Positions 1 to 7,488 of a stretch of DNA of 26,602 nucleotides are shown in pieces. The notes under the pieces are model-generated. The model was not told where the DNA came from, did not search any database, and saw nothing but the letters and a program-made list of their open reading frames with translations. Source of the stretch: an uncultured Lachnospiraceae bacterium (GTDB taxonomy: Bacteria > Bacillota > Clostridia > Lachnospirales > Lachnospiraceae); the NCBI GenBank assembly GCA_900539715.1, contig UQDA01000029.1, positions 1 through 26,602 on the forward strand, read 5' to 3'. The translations under genes were made by a program, and so were the position numbers. Numbering within the stretch: the first letter of the stretch is position 1; each line of letters begins with the position of its first letter.

Positions 1-2
1 TG

Positions 3-458
3 CAGCTCCGCCGCATGGTCGCGGCGGAAAGACGCCGCAGCCGGTCGCCTCTGTGGAAGGTTTCCTTTTGCAGAAACGGCAGGGCGTTCGAGGGAACGGG
101 GCTTTTGGACAGCGGGAACGGGCTGTACGACCCGTATACCGGGAAGCCGGTCTGCATCATTGACCCGTCGGAAGCCGGGAAGCTTGGGCTTTTGGATAAA
201 AATATGCCTCTGCGGCTTATCCCGTACAATTGCGTCGGAAAAAGTCATGGCCTCATGCGCGCGGTCATCGTGGATGAAATGTATCTGGAAAAGGATGGAC
301 AGGAGAAAAGGAACGGACAGGTAATCCTTGCGGTAAGCCCGGAGCCGCTTTCGGCATCCGGAAGTTATCAGGTCATCCTGCATCCTGCATTACTGGAGGA
401 AAAGAAAGGAGCCAATCATGATATTAAAAGTAGCGATGCCGGGAAGCATGCCGTTTAA
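3..458 (+). CDS. spoIIGA: SpoIIGA, C-terminal part (sigma-E processing peptidase), 5' truncated by window edge
   Basis: SpoIIGA is the membrane-anchored aspartic-type protease of the mother cell that removes the pro-sequence of sigma-E after a signal from the forespore. Only the C-terminal protease part is visible. The reading frame is open from base 3, so the gene starts upstream of the window; the first in-frame ATG at 15 is internal. The motif LLDSGNGLYDP matches the family's D-(S/T)-G-N active-site region, and the downstream KPVCIID stretch also fits. The membrane-spanning half lies outside. The 3' end overlaps the start of sigE by 41 bases, the usual coupling of the protease to its substrate. 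Identification rests on the motif plus the adjacent sigE and is firm. Confidence 0.9.
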   Translation, partial: QLRRMVAAERRRSRSPLWKVSFCRNGRAFEGTGLLDSGNGLYDPYTGKPVCIIDPSEAGKLGLLDKNMPLRLIPYNCVGKSHGLMRAVIVDEMYLEKDGQEKRNGQVILAVSPEPLSASGSYQVILHPALLEEKKGANHDIKSSDAGKHAV

Positions 459-1158
459 ACTGATTCGCCGTGAGCCGGCGTTTTTTATGGCAAAAGAGGG
501 AGAGATACATTACATCGGGGGAGCGGACGTGCTCCCGCCGCCGCTGGAGAGCGCACAGGAAAATGAGGTCATTCAGGATCTTGTGTCAGAAGAATATGCC
601 CAGGAGGCGCGCACGATACTTATCGAGCATAATCTGCGGCTTGTGGTATATATCGCTAAAAAATTTGACAATACGGGTGTTGGAGTCGAGGATCTGATAT
701 CCATCGGGACAATAGGTCTTATAAAATCGATAAATACGTTCAATCCGGGTAAAAATATCAAGCTGGCGACCTATGCATCCCGCTGCATCGAAAATGAAAT
801 CCTCATGTATCTGCGCCGGAATAATAAGACACGCATGGAGGTTTCGATAGACGAGCCGCTGAATGTGGACTGGGACGGCAATGAACTGCTCTTATCGGAC
901 ATACTCGGAACGGATGAGGATGTCATTTATAAAGATATTGAAAATGAGGCGGAGCGTCGGATCCTGCGTCGGGCGGTATCTCAGCTTTCGGAACGGGAGC
1001 GGACGATTGTAAACCTGCGTTTTGGTCTGAATACACCCAACGGAGAGGAGATGACCCAAAAGGAGGTCGCTTCCTATTTGGGAATCTCGCAGTCATACAT
1101 TTCCCGGCTGGAAAAAAAGATAATGAAACGTCTGAAAAAGGAACTGGTAAAGGAATGA
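418..1158 (+). CDS. sigE: RNA polymerase sporulation sigma factor E (pro-sigma-E)
   Basis: Early mother-cell sigma factor, made as an inactive precursor. The 246-residue protein has a short N-terminal pro-region followed by HYIGG (near residue 31), equivalent to the YYIGG region around the SpoIIGA cleavage site. Region 2 is very well conserved (NLRLVVYIAKKF, ENEILMYLRRNNK, DEPLNVDWDGNELLL) and region 4 ends with a helix-turn-helix (ASYLGISQSYISRLEKK). The start at 418 is supported by AAAGGAG a few bases upstream. It overlaps spoIIGA, so the two are co-transcribed. The gene downstream, sigG, is on the opposite strand with one base between the stop codons, unlike the tandem spoIIGA-sigE-sigG order described in Bacillus and several clostridia. 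Confidence 0.97.
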   Translation: MILKVAMPGSMPFKLIRREPAFFMAKEGEIHYIGGADVLPPPLESAQENEVIQDLVSEEYAQEARTILIEHNLRLVVYIAKKFDNTGVGVEDLISIGTIGLIKSINTFNPGKNIKLATYASRCIENEILMYLRRNNKTRMEVSIDEPLNVDWDGNELLLSDILGTDEDVIYKDIENEAERRILRRAVSQLSERERTIVNLRFGLNTPNGEEMTQKEVASYLGISQSYISRLEKKIMKRLKKELVKE

Positions 1159-1159
1159 G

Positions 1160-1939
1160 TTATGCGCTCAGGTAAGAGCGCATTAATCTGAGGGCATTTT
1201 TTTCCAGACGGGAGACCTGTGCCTGTGAGATGCCGATCAGGTCTGCGACTTCCATTTGTGTTTTGCCCTCAAAAAAGCGCAGAATAATGATTTCATGCTC
1301 CCGGTTACCGAGTTTTTTCATGGCATCGGAGAGGGAAAGGTGTTCTATCCAGTTTTCCTCCCGATTCTTTTTGTCTCGGATCTGATCCATTACATAGAGT
1401 GTGTCTGTGCCGTCAGTATAGACGGGCTCATACAGACTCATGGGATTTTGAATGGCATCCAGCGCATAAACGATATCTTCTCTGGAAATGCCCACTTCGG
1501 CGGCAATCTCGCTGATGGTGGGCTCTTTTTGTGTCTTTTTCATCAGATTTTCCTTGGCATATATTGCTTTGTAGGCAGTGTCTCTCAGGGAACGGCTGAC
1601 GCGGATAGAGTTATTATCCCGAAGAAAACGCCGTATCTCACCGATTATCATAGGAACCGCATAGGTGGAAAAACGTACGCCCAGCTCTGTGTTGAAATTG
1701 TCGATCGCTTTGATAAGCCCGACACAGCCAATCTGAAACAGGTCGTCCACATTTTCGGCAGAAGAGGAAAAACGACGGATGACGCTTAAGACCAGCCGCA
1801 GATTTCCGTTTATAAAAAGCTCTCTGGCATGCTCATCCCCCTGTCGTATCCGGACAAAGAGAGCATCTTTTTCTTCATTTGTGAGCACCGGCAGGCGTGA
1901 AGTATTGACGCCGCAGATTTCTACTTTGTTCAGTGCCAT
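1160..1939 (-). CDS. sigG: RNA polymerase sporulation sigma factor G, inverted relative to sigE
   Basis: Late forespore sigma factor. The start chosen is the ATG at 1937-1939, giving a 259-residue protein beginning MALNKVEICGVNTSRLPVL, very close to the known sigma-G N-terminus. An AGGAGG complement at 1948-1953 sits 8 bases upstream. A longer in-frame reading to 2080 adds 47 residues with no family resemblance and is rejected. Region 2 (NLRLVLSVIRRF, DDLFQIGCVGLIKAIDNF, RFSTYAVPMIIGEIRRFLRD) and region 4 (MEVADLIGISQAQVSRLEK) are intact. It converges on sigE, leaving no possibility of read-through from spoIIGA-sigE, so it must rely on its own promoter; a forespore-type candidate lies at 1988-2016. 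Confidence 0.96.
   Translation of the reverse strand: MALNKVEICGVNTSRLPVLTNEEKDALFVRIRQGDEHARELFINGNLRLVLSVIRRFSSSAENVDDLFQIGCVGLIKAIDNFNTELGVRFSTYAVPMIIGEIRRFLRDNNSIRVSRSLRDTAYKAIYAKENLMKKTQKEPTISEIAAEVGISREDIVYALDAIQNPMSLYEPVYTDGTDTLYVMDQIRDKKNREENWIEHLSLSDAMKKLGNREHEIIILRFFEGKTQMEVADLIGISQAQVSRLEKNALRLMRSYLSA
1162..1183. other. Inverted repeat at the sigE/sigG convergence point
   Basis: ATGCGCTC (1162-1169) and GAGCGCAT (1176-1183) form a perfect 8-bp stem with a 6-base loop, lying inside the last codons of sigG just past the sigE stop. On the + strand a run of seven T begins about 13 bases beyond the stem, too far for a standard intrinsic terminator. On the - strand no T run follows. It could limit convergent transcription, but this is inference. 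Confidence 0.4.
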
Positions 1940-1987
1940 GCTGTAAGCCTCCTGCTCTGTAAATTTATCCTTGGCGGATGATATAAA

Positions 1988-2016
1988 AAGCATGGACAGA
2001 AATTCTGCCTTTATAC
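1988..2016 (-). promoter_or_regulatory. Candidate sigma-F/sigma-G-type promoter of sigG
   Basis: Read on the - strand, GTATA (2012-2016) is followed after 17 bases by CATGCTT (1988-1994). This resembles the forespore pattern of a GNATA-like -35 and a CATNNTA-like -10, with one mismatch at the last -10 base. It lies about 50 bases upstream of the sigG start. The match is short and was found by eye, so confidence is modest, but a separate forespore promoter is expected given that sigG is inverted. Confidence 0.35.
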
Positions 2017-2143
2017 AGCGGAAAGGCGCTTTTAAAGAAAAATCACGTTTGCGCCGGATAAAAGCGTCATAAAAGAGCACGCCGGTCTTAAAAGGAGCAT
2101 ATACATAGACCAGAGGCTATTTGTGAAAACAGGAGGCGGCGGG

Positions 2144-2380
2144 ATGCTTTTTTCAGAACTGAAATGCAAGGAAGTGGTAAATGTGAGGGATTGCCGCAGA
2201 ATGGGGCGGGTAACTGACTTTGAGTTTGATGAATGCACGGGTACGATACATAAGATTATTGTGCCGGGGATTAGCGGGAAAAGCTGGAAATGCCTGTTTG
2301 GCTGCGATACGGAGTATGCGGTCGCATGGCAGGATATCAAACAGATAGGGCCGGACATCATTATGGTGGATGTGCCGTGA
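2144..2380 (+). CDS. YlmC/YmxH family small sporulation-associated PRC-barrel protein
   Basis: A 78-residue protein beginning MLFSELKCKEVVNVRDCRRMG. The ELxxKEVVNVxDGxRLG-like opening followed by DFEFDECTGTI and a closing IKxIGPDIIMVDV pattern is typical of the YlmC/YmxH family, a small PRC-barrel-fold group found beside sigG in many spore formers; biochemical function is not established. AGGAGG at 2131-2136 lies 7 bases before the ATG, which decides this start over a GTG at 2123 that would precede the ribosome site. It diverges from sigG. Confidence 0.85.
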   Translation: MLFSELKCKEVVNVRDCRRMGRVTDFEFDECTGTIHKIIVPGISGKSWKCLFGCDTEYAVAWQDIKQIGPDIIMVDVP

Positions 2381-2589
2381 AAATGCAGCAGGTTAAGAAA
2401 ATCAAATGAACCGATGGAAGCTATGGGATAATCCGTATTGTCAGGAAAGGGATTTTCAGGCTTATGGAAACAGAAAAGCCCGCCCTTTTGCTTGCATATG
2501 AAAAGGGGATATATTATCATGAAATAAGTGACATATCCACTGGAAGTAACAGGATAAACAGTAAACTCAGACGACACAGGAAAAGACCG

Positions 2590-3420
2590 ATGAAAGAAAA
2601 GATAAGCAGCTTCTGGAATTACGAAAAAAAGGACAGGCCCTTCAATCTCCTGATGGCGGGCGTGTCCTATTGCGACGGCACCTACCGGATAGAGAGAAAG
2701 CCGGAGAACCTCTATTCCTTTGAATATATTTACAGCGGAAAAGGAACGCTCGTGATAGACGGACAGCGTCTTGAACCAAAGGTGGGAGATGTCTATTTTC
2801 TGAAAAGAGGCATTCCTCATTGTTACTGGTCGGATGAAAAAGAACCGTGGACAAAAATATGGATATGCTTTAACGGGTTGATGGCGGAAGCAATGTTTAC
2901 CGCTTATCTGGATAAAAATGTGTATCTGATGCGGGACTGCGATATTTCGGCGCAGATGGAAACGCTTCTTTGCAGGATAGAGCAGTTTGAATCGGATTAT
3001 GAGCAGCTGGCGGATGAGACGGCCAAAGCGGTTCTGGAAATTTTGCAGAAGCTTCACAGGCAGGGCAGGAGCCAGACGAGAACTTTGCCGGATCAGATAA
3101 AAGAGTGGATAGATCTGCATGTGGAGGAAAATGTAAAGCTTGAACAGCTTTGCGAGAGCCTTCACTATTCCCGCAATCATCTGATAAATCAATTCCGCGG
3201 CCGTTACGGTATCACGCCTTATCAGTACCTGCGCGAACAGAAGATAGAGGCGGCAAAGCGGTACCTTTTATATTCCGGAATGTCGGTGCAGGAAATTTCG
3301 GAGCGCCTCTCCTATACGGATGAAAATTATTTTCACAGCTGTTTTAAAGAGGCAACGGGGATGACGCCGGGGACATTTCGGAGGACGGGCGGCGCATATG
3401 GGGAGGAACGGGGAAAGTAA
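2590..3420 (+). CDS. AraC family transcriptional regulator (cupin sensor + HTH)
   Basis: A 276-residue regulator. The N-terminal half is an AraC-type cupin (YSFEYIYSGKGTLVIDG, then RLEPKVGDVYFLKRGIPHCY). The C-terminal ~100 residues carry two helix-turn-helix units, the first around LEQLCESLHYSRNHLINQFR and the second around VQEISERLSYTDENYFHSCF, ending in the family signature FKEATGMTPGTFR. AGGA at 2578-2581, 8 bases before the ATG at 2590, supports this start. An in-frame ATG at 2464 would add 42 residues without family features and has a poorer ribosome site. An extended -10 (TGGGATAAT, 2424-2432) with a weak -35 may drive it. No target genes are recognisable; regulators of this kind usually sense a sugar or other small ligand, but nothing adjacent indicates which. 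Confidence 0.85.
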   Translation: MKEKISSFWNYEKKDRPFNLLMAGVSYCDGTYRIERKPENLYSFEYIYSGKGTLVIDGQRLEPKVGDVYFLKRGIPHCYWSDEKEPWTKIWICFNGLMAEAMFTAYLDKNVYLMRDCDISAQMETLLCRIEQFESDYEQLADETAKAVLEILQKLHRQGRSQTRTLPDQIKEWIDLHVEENVKLEQLCESLHYSRNHLINQFRGRYGITPYQYLREQKIEAAKRYLLYSGMSVQEISERLSYTDENYFHSCFKEATGMTPGTFRRTGGAYGEERGK

Positions 3421-3461
3421 AGGTTGTTGTTTATACCAGCCTCAAACGCCTGCCGTCTCCG

Positions 3462-3490
3462 TTGACACACTCTGTTGTTTTCGCTATAAT
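3462..3490 (+). promoter_or_regulatory. Sigma-A promoter of nrdR
   Basis: TTGACA at 3462-3467 and TATAAT at 3485-3490, separated by 17 bases, match the housekeeping consensus exactly. Transcription should start near 3497, giving a leader of about 75 bases before nrdR. The leader contains a 6-bp hairpin (CCCGCA/TGCGGG, about 3541-3555) just before the ribosome binding site. Confidence 0.88.
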
Positions 3491-3571
3491 TCCAGTAGAG
3501 GAAATGTATGTATTTTTTACAGGAAAAACGTTAGAAAAGCCCCGCATTTTGCGGGCAGACAGGAGAAGGTT

Positions 3572-4033
3572 ATGAAATGCCCTTTTTGCGGTCATGACAA
3601 TACGCGGGTGATAGATTCGCGCCCGTCAGATGAAAATAATTCCATCCGCCGCAGGCGCGTCTGCGATGAATGCGGCAAGCGGTTCACCACTTATGAAAAG
3701 ATTGAGACAATACCGCTTATCGTGATAAAAAAGGACAATAACAGGGAGCCCTATGACCGGTCCAAGATAGAGGCAGGGGTGCTGCGCGCATGTCATAAAC
3801 GCCCTGTCAGCGCAAATGACATTACGAAGCTTGTGGACGAAGTGGAGACGGAACTTTTTGCACGGGAAGAGAAGGAAATTTCCAGCACTATGATAGGCGA
3901 GATGGTAATGGATAAGTTAAAGGATCTGGAAGCGGTGGCATATGTGCGATTTGCTTCTGTCTATCGGGAGTTCAAGGATATCAACACTTTTATGGACGAG
4001 CTGAAAAAGGTAATGGAGAAAAAGAAAAAATAA
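3572..4033 (+). CDS. nrdR: Transcriptional repressor NrdR (ribonucleotide reductase regulator)
   Basis: NrdR is an ATP/dATP-sensing repressor of ribonucleotide reductase operons. The 153-residue protein has the N-terminal zinc ribbon (CPFCGH at residues 3-8 and CDECGKRFTTYE near residue 31) followed by the ATP-cone (VIKKDNNREPYDRSKIEAG) and the helical C-terminal part (VAYVRFASVYREFKDINTF). Length and motif order fit the family. AGGAGAAGG at 3561-3569 supports the ATG at 3572; longer upstream reading in the same frame overlaps the promoter and is not used. The gene has its own strong promoter. No nrd structural genes are in the window. Confidence 0.97.
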   Translation: MKCPFCGHDNTRVIDSRPSDENNSIRRRRVCDECGKRFTTYEKIETIPLIVIKKDNNREPYDRSKIEAGVLRACHKRPVSANDITKLVDEVETELFAREEKEISSTMIGEMVMDKLKDLEAVAYVRFASVYREFKDINTFMDELKKVMEKKKK

Positions 4034-4036
4034 TTA

Positions 4037-4065
4037 TTGCATTTTGCGGATATCGTGTATACAAT
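4037..4065 (+). promoter_or_regulatory. Probable sigma-A promoter of the opp-type operon
   Basis: TTGCAT (4037-4042) and TACAAT (4060-4065) are spaced by 17 bases, immediately after nrdR. A start near 4072 would place the 5' end just at the beginning of a GC-rich structured leader. The -35 is imperfect (TTGCAT instead of TTGACA). Confidence 0.5.
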
Positions 4066-4072
4066 GTGAAGT

Positions 4073-4156
4073 TGGACGGTGCAAATACAGATGCATGGTG
4101 AACAGGCATTTGGAGAGCCGTCTGTCCGGGCAGGTGCGGACAGCTGCCGCAACCTG
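4073..4156 (+). promoter_or_regulatory. Structured leader with mutually exclusive stems upstream of the ABC transporter operon
   Basis: Three pairings can be seen. GACGG (4075-4079) pairs with CCGTC (4118-4122), closing an outer helix extendable by wobble pairs. CTGTCCG (4122-4128) pairs perfectly with CGGACAG (4137-4143). CAGGTGCGG (4131-4139) pairs with CCGC-A-ACCTG (4147-4156) with one bulged A. The second and third stems share bases and cannot coexist. No known riboswitch consensus was recognised, and no T run directly follows the last stem, so if it regulates it may act on translation or by another route. Confidence 0.4.
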
Positions 4157-4200
4157 AAGGGCACAATTGAATACAGTTTTTATTAAAAAAGGAGAGACAC

Positions 4201-5724
4201 ATGAAGACAAAAGCAGGAAAGAAGGTTCTTTTGACTTTGGTGTGCGCAGCACTGGCTATTGCACTGGGCGCATGTTCAGGCGACAAGGCAGAGACGGGTT
4301 CTTCTCAGATCACCATTGGCATTCCTCAGGACGTGGACAGTCTTGACCCCCACAAAGCAGTGGCGGCAGGAACAAAAGAGGTATTGTTTAATGTATTTGA
4401 AGGTCTTGTAAAGCCTGACAGCGAAGGCAATCTGAATGACGCTGTTGCCGAAAGCCATACCATTTCAGAGGACGGCAAGGTGTACACCTTTACGCTCCGT
4501 GAGGGCGTGAAGTTCCATGACGGGACGCCCGTTACGGCGCAGGATGTAAAATATTCCATTGACAGGTGCAGCAGCACGGAGAACGGCGAGCCGCTCGTAT
4601 CGGCATTTGCAGCGATAGACAGCGTCAATATCGTGGATGATAAGACGGTGGAGATAGTGCTCAAGGAGGGAGATACGGATTTTCTTCCCTATTTGACGGC
4701 GGCGGTCATCCCCGAACACAATAAGACGCCGGAGAGCACTCCTGTAGGTACGGGCCCTTATAAATATATATCCCGCTCCCCGCAGGAAAATGTTGTTCTG
4801 GAAAAATTTGACGATTATTGGGGGACTCCTGCCAATATTGAGACAGTGAAGCTTCAGGTCGTGGCGAATGCGGACACCATCGTAACGGGCTTGAATGGAG
4901 GCTCTATCGATATGTTTGCGCGTGTGACTCAGGCGCAGGCAGACCAGCTTTCCGGGGATTTTGAAGTGCTGGAAGGAACGATGAATCTCGTTCAGGCGAT
5001 GTATTTAAATAATGAGAAGGCGCCTTTTGACAAGAAGGAAGTCCGGCAGGCGCTTTGCTATGCGGTAGACCCGCAGGCAGTCATGGATATGATATCTGAC
5101 GGTAAGGGAGCAAAGCTCGGCAGCAGTATGTTCCCTGCTTTCGGCAAATATTATATGGAAGAGTTAAACGATATGTATGAAGCGGATACGGCAAAGGCAA
5201 AAGAGCTTTTGGCACAGGCAGGATATCCGGACGGCTTTACATTTACACTGACTGTACCTTCCAATTATCAGCAGCATATCGATACGGCTCAGGTCGTTGC
5301 GGAGCAGTTAAAGCAGATAGGGGTAACAGCGAATATCCAGCTCGTAGAGTGGGAAACATGGCTGTCTGAGGTATATACGAACCGCAATTATGAGGCGACG
5401 GTTGTGGGCGTGGATGCTGCAAGCCTGACGGCAGCAGCGCTTCTGGAGCGTTTCACATCCGATGCGTCGGATAACTTTATCAACTTTGACAGTGCAGCCT
5501 ATGACGAGGCATATGCGGCGGCTAAGGCAAGTACGGATGATGAAGAAAAGACAAAATATTACAAAGAGTGCGAAGAGATTCTGGCGGAAGAGGCAGCCAA
5601 CGTCTATATTCAGGACCTGCCCTCGTTTGTGGCGCTGAATAAAAAGTACGGCGGTTATGAATTTTATCCGCTTTATGTACAGGATTTTGCAAAGCTGTAT
5701 AAAGTGAGCGGACAGACGGAGTAA
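4201..5724 (+). CDS. Peptide/nickel-type ABC transporter substrate-binding lipoprotein
   Basis: Extracellular solute-binding protein family 5 (OppA/DppA/NikA type), 507 residues. A lipoprotein signal peptide ends at the lipobox LGAC, with Cys25 the predicted lipidated residue. Family landmarks are visible: DVDSLDPHKA near the mature N-terminus, LREGVKFHDGTPVTAQDVKYS, a VGTGPYKY motif, and FDKKEVRQALCYAVD. GGAGAG a few bases before the ATG supports the start. It is the first gene of a five-gene operon with two permeases and two ATPases. The substrate cannot be told from sequence: di/oligopeptides are the default, but this fold also binds nickel complexes and sugars. The neighbouring ATPases are of the short type. 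Confidence 0.92.
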   Translation: MKTKAGKKVLLTLVCAALAIALGACSGDKAETGSSQITIGIPQDVDSLDPHKAVAAGTKEVLFNVFEGLVKPDSEGNLNDAVAESHTISEDGKVYTFTLREGVKFHDGTPVTAQDVKYSIDRCSSTENGEPLVSAFAAIDSVNIVDDKTVEIVLKEGDTDFLPYLTAAVIPEHNKTPESTPVGTGPYKYISRSPQENVVLEKFDDYWGTPANIETVKLQVVANADTIVTGLNGGSIDMFARVTQAQADQLSGDFEVLEGTMNLVQAMYLNNEKAPFDKKEVRQALCYAVDPQAVMDMISDGKGAKLGSSMFPAFGKYYMEELNDMYEADTAKAKELLAQAGYPDGFTFTLTVPSNYQQHIDTAQVVAEQLKQIGVTANIQLVEWETWLSEVYTNRNYEATVVGVDAASLTAAALLERFTSDASDNFINFDSAAYDEAYAAAKASTDDEEKTKYYKECEEILAEEAANVYIQDLPSFVALNKKYGGYEFYPLYVQDFAKLYKVSGQTE

Positions 5725-5730
5725 ACATTC

Positions 5731-6672
5731 ATGAAGTATCTGGTAAAAAAGCTGGCAGGGTTAGTGATAACCCTGCTGGTTGTATCGTTTCTGGTATTTA
5801 CAGCATTTTCGGTAATTCCCGGAAGCCCGGCAACTGCGATGCTGGGGACGCAGGCGACTCCGGAAAAGGTGGCCGCGCTGGAAGCACAGCTGGGGCTTGA
5901 CAAGCCGCTTTTAGAGCGGTTCGGAGAATGGGCAATTGCTTTCGTGCAGGGAGATTTTGGTATGTCCTACAGCTATCAGATGCCTGTGGGAGATATGATA
6001 AGAGAAAAAATCCCGGTGACACTGACGCTGACCTTAATGGCATTTGTGGTCATGACGGCGATTTCTGTCCCGCTGGGGATTTTCTGTGCGAGACATGAGG
6101 GCGGCCTGGTGGATCGGGTGATATTGATGGTAAATCAGGTCATTATGTCTATCCCTCCGTTCTTTTCGGGAATACTCATTACGTTGTTGTTCGGGCTCGT
6201 ACTGCATTTGTTCACACCCGGCGGGTATGTGTCCTATACGGCAGATGTGGGAGGATTTCTGGGCTACCTGATCTTTCCAGCGATTTCGATAGCGCTTCCG
6301 AAGGCGGCGATGGCAGTGAAGCTTCTGCGTACCTCCGTGCTGTCGGAAATGAAGCTGGATTATGTTCGCACGGCTTACAGCAGGGGCAACCGGACAAAGG
6401 CGGTGCTCTACCAGCATGTATTAAAAAATGCGATGATACCGGTCGTGACTTTTTTAGGAATGGCTCTGGCTGATATGGTGGCGGGAAGCATCATCGTAGA
6501 GCAGGTATTCAATATTCCGGGGATGGGACGGATACTTTTGACATCCATATCAAACAGGGATTACCCGGTGGCACAGGCTATTATCGTATTTATTGCGTTT
6601 CTTGTTATCTTTACGAATTTTCTGGCGGATCTTATTTATCAGAAGATGGATCCCCGGATCACACTGGACTAG
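5731..6672 (+). CDS. ABC transporter permease, OppB/DppB type
   Basis: First membrane subunit of the importer, 313 residues with about six transmembrane helices. The opening MKYLVKKLAGLVITLLVVSF and the downstream FSVIPGSPA segment are typical of DppB/OppB. The EAA-like loop that contacts the ATPases is seen as LDYVRTAYSRGNRTKAVLYQHVLKNA (about residues 210-235), followed by VEQVFNIPGMGRIL. It begins six bases after the binding-protein gene and six bases before the next permease, consistent with one transcript and a 1:1 complex. Confidence 0.93.
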   Translation: MKYLVKKLAGLVITLLVVSFLVFTAFSVIPGSPATAMLGTQATPEKVAALEAQLGLDKPLLERFGEWAIAFVQGDFGMSYSYQMPVGDMIREKIPVTLTLTLMAFVVMTAISVPLGIFCARHEGGLVDRVILMVNQVIMSIPPFFSGILITLLFGLVLHLFTPGGYVSYTADVGGFLGYLIFPAISIALPKAAMAVKLLRTSVLSEMKLDYVRTAYSRGNRTKAVLYQHVLKNAMIPVVTFLGMALADMVAGSIIVEQVFNIPGMGRILLTSISNRDYPVAQAIIVFIAFLVIFTNFLADLIYQKMDPRITLD

Positions 6673-6678
6673 ACGATT

Positions 6679-7482
6679 ATGAAGAAAAAGAAGAACAAAA
6701 ATCTGATATTGGGAGGCGTTATGACCGGAGCGATGCTGGCGCTTATTGTGCTGGGATTTTTCTGGACGCCTTACGATCCTGAGGCGATGGACAGCGCGGC
6801 AAAGTTGTCCGGCGTCTCATTTTCACATCTGATGGGATGTGATAATTTTGGAAGGGATATTTTCAGCAGGGTATTGAAGGGCGGTACGACAACACTTTTT
6901 GTGGCACTGGGAACAGTGGGGATAGGGACTGTATTCGGCATCATCATCGGTGCATTTACCGGATATTTCGGCGGAATAGCGGATGAGATACTGATGCGTG
7001 TAAACGATGTCCTGTTTGCATTCCCCAGTATCCTTCTGGCGCTTGTATTTGTAAGCCTTTCCGGATATGGCACGACGAATGTGATATTTGCGCTGGGCAT
7101 TGCCTTTATCCCGAGCTTTGCAAGAATAGTCAGGAGCGAATTTATCCGCTGTAAAAATATGGATTATGTCAAAAGTGCAAAGCTGGCAGGGGCAGGAAAT
7201 TTGCGCATCATGTTCGTTCATATTTTACCGAATACGGCTCCGGTGCTTTTGTCAGCAGTTATGATAGGCTTTAATAATGCTGTGCTCGCAGAGGCGGGTA
7301 TGAGTTATCTGGGCATTGGTGTACAGCCGCCGCATGCAAGTCTGGGCAGGATGCTGTCGGAGGCTCAGACCTATCTGTTTTCAGCGCCGGGCTTTGCATT
7401 GTTTCCCGGTATTTTCCTGATTCTTTTGGTGCTTGGCTTTTCCCTTTTGGGAGAAGGAATCCGGGACAGGGGAAGGGAGTGA
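6679..7482 (+). CDS. ABC transporter permease, OppC/DppC type
   Basis: Second membrane subunit, 267 residues, about six transmembrane helices starting near residue 10. After the first helix it shows the OppC-type periplasmic motif GCDNFGRDIFSRVLKG. The ATPase-coupling loop is MDYVKSAKLAGAGNLRIMFVHILPN, and AEAGMSYLGIGVQPPHASLG near residue 205 is a further family signature. It lies six bases after the first permease. No strong ribosome site is seen just before the ATG, so translational coupling is likely. Confidence 0.93.
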   Translation: MKKKKNKNLILGGVMTGAMLALIVLGFFWTPYDPEAMDSAAKLSGVSFSHLMGCDNFGRDIFSRVLKGGTTTLFVALGTVGIGTVFGIIIGAFTGYFGGIADEILMRVNDVLFAFPSILLALVFVSLSGYGTTNVIFALGIAFIPSFARIVRSEFIRCKNMDYVKSAKLAGAGNLRIMFVHILPNTAPVLLSAVMIGFNNAVLAEAGMSYLGIGVQPPHASLGRMLSEAQTYLFSAPGFALFPGIFLILLVLGFSLLGEGIRDRGRE

Positions 7483-7488
7483 CGGACG

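Noticed and set aside
1162..1203. An intrinsic terminator for sigE formed by the 8-bp stem and a downstream T run.
   Set aside because: The T run begins about 13 bases after the stem, too far for the usual mechanism.
1940..2080. An N-terminal extension of sigG up to 2080.
   Set aside because: The extra 47 residues do not resemble sigma-G, and a strong ribosome site 8 bases before 1939 fits the standard N-terminus.
4073..4200. A T-box or SAM, TPP or cobalamin riboswitch before the ABC operon.
   Set aside because: Short stretches such as GGTGCAAAT and CCGCAAC recall cobalamin boxes, but the order and the rest of the core are wrong; no T-box AGGGTGGNACCGCG-like segment is present.
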